From Darksidea phi (lineage: Eukaryota; Ascomycota; Dothideomycetes; Pleosporales; Lentitheciaceae), in the NCBI GenBank assembly GCA_030770425.1, contig JASJFT010000389.1:1-21885 (forward strand): 21,885 nt of DNA, written 5' to 3'. The position numbers and the translations under genes were made by a program. This document shows positions 18,808 to 21,885 of the stretch, one piece after another. A model generated the notes under the pieces. That model was not told the DNA's origin. It was given only the letters and a program-made list of their open reading frames with translations, and ran no database searches. Position 1 is the stretch's first letter; the number at the start of each line of letters is the position of its first letter.

Positions 18808-18867
18808 TAATACCTTTTTTATCTAATTAATACCTTTTTTATCTAATTAACGTATTTTTTATCTAAT
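18808..18867. repeat. Three tandem copies of a 20-bp unit
   Basis: TAATACCTTTTTTATCTAAT occurs at 18,808-18,827 and 18,828-18,847, and a variant (TAACGTATTTTTTATCTAAT) at 18,848-18,867. The array lies about 100 bp after the 184-bp array and may belong to the same repeat-rich segment. Confidence 0.85.
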
Positions 18868-19023
18868 CTATTTTTTTAATATTTTAGTATATATTATATA
18901 TTTAAATACTTCTAAGTATATATAAAGGATTTATTATAAATATTATATATAGAGTTAAGGATATAATTCTATATCTATAACCTAGGTCGAGATAAGTTAA
19001 AGATTAAATATAAGGTAGAGGGG

Positions 19024-19071
19024 TTTAGGAAAGAGTTAGAATATATATATTTACTCTTTTCTAACTTCCCC
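19024..19071. repeat. Short dispersed repeat, first copy
   Basis: TTTAGGAAAGA...ACTCTTTTCTAACTTCC resembles 20,573-20,618 in the same orientation, about 80% by eye. Both copies also have a C/T-rich stretch downstream. This suggests that the 19.0-20.7 kb segment contains an internal duplication of about 1.55 kb spacing, blurred by RIP. Confidence 0.5.
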
Positions 19072-19796
19072 CCTTCCTAGCTAGTAATTCTATATTAAAT
19101 AATTCTAGTTAGCTCCCGTATACTTAATTCTAGTAAAAGATAACCCCCTTACTATAGAAGGTTATTAAGTTTCTATTTTATAGAAATATTAAAGAATACT
19201 TATATTTAAATATATAAATATTATTACGGTATTAGTATCTATATAAAAGTATTAATATACTATTATAAATTAGTAGTAATATAGGTTTAATAGTACTTAG
19301 ATTCGACGGTATAGTAGGGTTAGCGGCGTTATAAAGTCGATAGTACTATTAGATTTAGTAGTATTATTAGGATAATAATTATACTTATATCTTTTCTTAA
19401 AGTCGGTTTACTACTACTAGTATAAATACTAGCGATAAATACTAGTAGAGCGAATAAGTTTCCTTAATAGTAGATAGAGTACTACGTTCTCTTAGAGAGA
19501 TCGAACGTATATACCTATTTATATTTATTTAGAGTACTAAGAGATAAAAAGGTAAAAATATACGAAGATAAGGATATTATAGAATAAGAGCGAGTAGAGG
19601 AAATAAAAGAAAAAACTAGTTTACGTAGGGTTATAGGTATTAAGTAGTCCTTTAAAGTCTAGAATAGCGAGACCGAATATATTACTTAATATAATCGATA
19701 CTAGTCTAGATTTAAATTATTTACTAATATCTTATCTAGCTCGACGCTAACCTAAATATAGATTAGATTAAATATAGCCCTCTATACTAGCCCTAC

Positions 19797-19875
19797 TACC
19801 TTTCTACCCTTTCTTTTACTCTTTTTCTATCCTTTCTCTATCCTTTCTCTACTCTTTCTCTACCCCCTTTTAAGC
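19797..19875. repeat. Polypyrimidine tandem tract
   Basis: The plus strand is almost pure C and T with a few A, built from units like CTTTCTCTATC of 11-12 bp repeated about six times. The complementary strand is a purine tract. It resembles a low-complexity Glu/Lys/Arg-coding repeat read on the minus strand, or a simple-sequence tract. Confidence 0.65.
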
Positions 19876-20572
19876 TCTACCCTAGAAGCTATAACTTTCT
19901 AAATAATAATCTATTAATATTCTACCTATACGCGAATCCGAGTATATTACTACTATTAGAGCTATTTAAGATACTTTTTAAAAATTAATTTACTAACGAT
20001 CTTTATATTAACGGTATCTATATAGAAAGTACCCTACTTTATATTAATAATACTACTATTATTTAGTTTATCTATATTTCTACCTTCTATAACTAATCTA
20101 AGTATATTAATATTTACTATTATTTTATCTTATAGAGTAGTCTATAACGGAGACATCCTAATTAAAATAGATTAATAGAAAGAAGAATCTAATAATACCT
20201 CTTCTATTCTACGATTACCTCTAATTTAAAAATAAGTACTTATAATACTTCTATAGAAGAGAAGCTCGATAACCTTCTATAATAGAAGATTAGTTTTATA
20301 TAATATAAGGAGGATATATTTCTTAAATATTATCTAGACTACGATAAGGACTAGAACGAGAACTTTAACTAGTATAAGTACTTTAATATATCTAGTAATA
20401 TATTAGAAGTAGTATAGGATACTTTCTTAGAAGTAGTTATAGGTTCGTCCTAAACTTATATACTTAGGTTTTAAAGGGAGCTTAGAATTAGTAAGGACTC
20501 TATATATTTTCTAGGTAGTAGAGAATCTTTATATAAAAATATATCTATAAGCCCCTCGTATAGATATAGGAG

Positions 20573-20618
20573 CTTAGGAAAGAATAGGGTATATCTATAT
20601 ACTCTTTTCTAATTACCT
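20573..20618. repeat. Short dispersed repeat, second copy
   Basis: Partner of 19,024-19,071: CTTAGGAAAGAATAGGG and ACTCTTTTCTAATTACC align with the first copy at the same spacing, allowing a one-base gap. Confidence 0.5.
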
Positions 20619-21660
20619 TCTTCTACTCTTCCTTCTCTATAGCTCTAGTATCTAGTAATCCGATATCTCTTCTACTAAGTTAGAATAAATAGGGTCTAGT
20701 ATATTACGTAGAGACTCTAGCGGTATTAATAACTAATTCGTTACCTACTTAAAGACTAGTATTCTATTAGAAGGACTTTAGTCTATTATTACTACTATAT
20801 AAAGAGGTTCTATTTTCCTACTTAATTTATTAATATCCTCTATATATAATTTTAAAAGTTTAATCTATATTTCTATCTAGTCTATACGAAACGTATGTTT
20901 AATAAATAAATTTAGTACTATACTTACTAGAAGTAAAGTAAGAACCTTAATATTAAATATATCTACTAATATACTTTATCTCTTTTTATATCTAAGTACC
21001 TAATCGAATTTATTCTAAGCCTTTAAATAGATAGACTTTATAATTAAACTACTAAGCTTCTAACTATAGAGCGTACAGAACTACTTTAATTATATTAAGA
21101 AAGCTAGTCTAACCCCTCTTTAGCCTAATCGTATACTAGTAGCTTATAATTTTCGCTCTAGTCTCTCTAATTTACTATATATAGCCGTAGATATCTACTA
21201 GTACTTAAGTATAATAAGAACTATTATATTCTTACTATTTAGGATTCTAAAGAATAATATTTAAAGTTAATCCTCTTTCTCTTTAGTAAGCTTCTTATCT
21301 ATATTCTTACTAATAACTATTATTATTAGAATCTACGTAGACCCTTCTAGTAGTCTATTACCCTTATTATACTTATACTACTAAAGTTATATAATTATTA
21401 TCTAGTCTTTAAAAGTCTCTATTCTTCTAACTATTATTATAGCTTTAATTATAGTAGTTATAGTTATAATCCTAAGCCTCTTATACGGCTCTAAGAACCT
21501 AGTAAACTTTAATTAATACTCTAGAAGTACTAGCTCGATACTTTATACGTTCTCTTTAGAATCTTACTATATATTAATCTAGACTACTAATATCTTATCT
21601 CTTTTAACTTTAGTCGTCTATCGTATTATCTTATCTTATAGTAACCTCTTATACTTATAT

Positions 21661-21810
21661 CCTACGGGCTCTCTAGTATCTTCTTCTACCCTAATTACGC
21701 TATCTATAGGCTCCTTAGTATCTTCTTCTACCTTAATCTTATTACCTACGGGCTTCTTAGTATTTTTCTTTACCTTAATCTTACTATCTATAGACTCCTC
21801 GGTATCTTCT
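21661..21810 (-). repeat. 42-bp (14-codon) tandem repeat, about 3.5 copies
   Basis: Units start at 21,661, 21,703, 21,745 and 21,787, exactly 42 bp apart; the fourth is cut at 21,810. On the minus strand each unit encodes a version of KVEEDTKEPVGNKI. The exact multiple of three and the absence of stop codons in this frame, in an otherwise stop-filled tract, indicate a coding tandem repeat of an acidic/basic low-complexity protein. Confidence 0.85.
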
Positions 21811-21885
21811 TGTTACAACCCCACGCGAATCACAGGATGCGGGGCATCCCGAGAAGGTTGGAAGCCAAGACAAGGGCTTAGTCAG
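21811..21885 (+). mobile_element. Probable 5' end of an unmutated LTR element (partial)
   Basis: At 21,811 the sequence switches within one base from CA/TG-free DNA to normal DNA starting TGTTACAACCCCACGCG. Many fungal LTRs begin TGTTAC or TGTAAC, so this is most simply the left end of an LTR or solo LTR that interrupts the fourth 42-bp repeat. The window ends 75 bp later, so the other end and the target-site duplication cannot be seen. A misassembly junction is the main alternative. Confidence 0.5.

Larger units (their letters stand above)
11501..21810. other. Extreme RIP tract: CA and TG dinucleotides nearly absent
   Basis: Over about 10.3 kb I found only seven CA/TG dinucleotides by eye: CA at 12,284, 15,079, 17,307, 20,154 and 21,076, and TG at 17,957 and 20,896. 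Unmutated DNA of this length would hold many hundreds. TA is very frequent, and CpG is still seen (for example near 12,067-12,076). This is the signature of RIP, which converts CpA to TpA on both strands of duplicated DNA during the fungal sexual cycle. Such tracts are normally heterochromatic. The tract contains essentially no ATG and no TGA, so gene prediction is empty here. Other than the repeats listed separately I recognise no intact feature. Confidence 0.93.
20461..21810 (-). pseudogene. RIP-destroyed minus-strand reading frame
   Basis: Read on the minus strand from 21,810, one frame stays protein-like for about 450 codons. It starts with 14-residue repeats (KIKVEEDTKEP), is free of stops for about the first 65 codons, and later includes ISKNIDKKLTKEKED and IYSKLERLERKL. 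It is interrupted by about 36 TAA/TAG codons and no TGA. That is expected if RIP turned CAA, CAG and TGG into stops. The stop density is not far below what any frame would show in such DNA, so the coding claim rests mostly on the in-phase repeats and on the character of the residues. No family is recognised. The upstream part was cut off by the sequence starting at 21,811. Confidence 0.4.

Overview
The window looks like nuclear DNA of a filamentous ascomycete (Pezizomycotina). Three genes are interrupted by short GT-AG introns of 47 to 72 nt, the recognisable protein families are fungal (secreted lysophospholipase, MARVEL-domain membrane protein, DUF7924-like protein, STAND/NLR N-terminal domain, Ppx/GppA-RTG2-like protein), and about half of the window carries an extreme form of repeat-induced point mutation (RIP). 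I cannot name the species.

Layout. Bases 1-11,375 have normal composition but few intact genes. In order they hold: the last codons of a gene (2-79); a stretch with a 54-bp tandem repeat and no convincing gene; a two-exon DUF7924-like gene on the minus strand (1348-2690); an NLR/STAND N-terminal fragment without a start (3136-3728); an unrecognised gene on the minus strand with one in-frame TGA (3824-4774); the 3' end of a Ppx/GppA (RTG2-like) gene with a frameshift in an A run (4878-5496); a three-exon MARVEL gene on the minus strand (5948-6581); a complete two-exon secreted lysophospholipase (7640-9754); and a debris zone with a 64-bp relic of the DUF7924 gene start and one copy of a dispersed repeat.

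Bases ~11,500-21,810 form an AT-rich tract in which CA and TG dinucleotides are almost completely absent; I found only seven by eye in about 10.3 kb. CpG is still present. This is the product expected of saturating RIP (CpA to TpA on both strands). It leaves almost no ATG codons, so the tract has no intact ORFs. Inside it are three direct copies of a terminal-repeat-like sequence (11,376; ~16,362; 16,681) that probably mark a dead LTR retrotransposon, a 3 x 184-bp tandem array, a 3 x 20-bp array, a polypyrimidine tandem tract, and a nonsense-riddled minus-strand reading frame with 42-bp (14-codon) repeats. Both edges are sharp. The left edge lies about 125 bp inside the first terminal repeat, so the unmutated sequence can be compared with its mutated copies. 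The right edge, at 21,810/21,811, is an abrupt switch to normal DNA starting TGTTACAACCCC, which looks like the 5' end of an LTR element inserted after RIP had acted.

How the parts relate. I see no operon-like or cluster-like pathway. The picture is an accessory compartment, in which a few intact genes (lysophospholipase, MARVEL, DUF7924-like) sit among truncated or disabled ones beside a RIP-silenced transposon block. No clearly novel functional system is evident. The most informative parts are the near-total RIP, its two boundaries, and the partly duplicated and broken genes.
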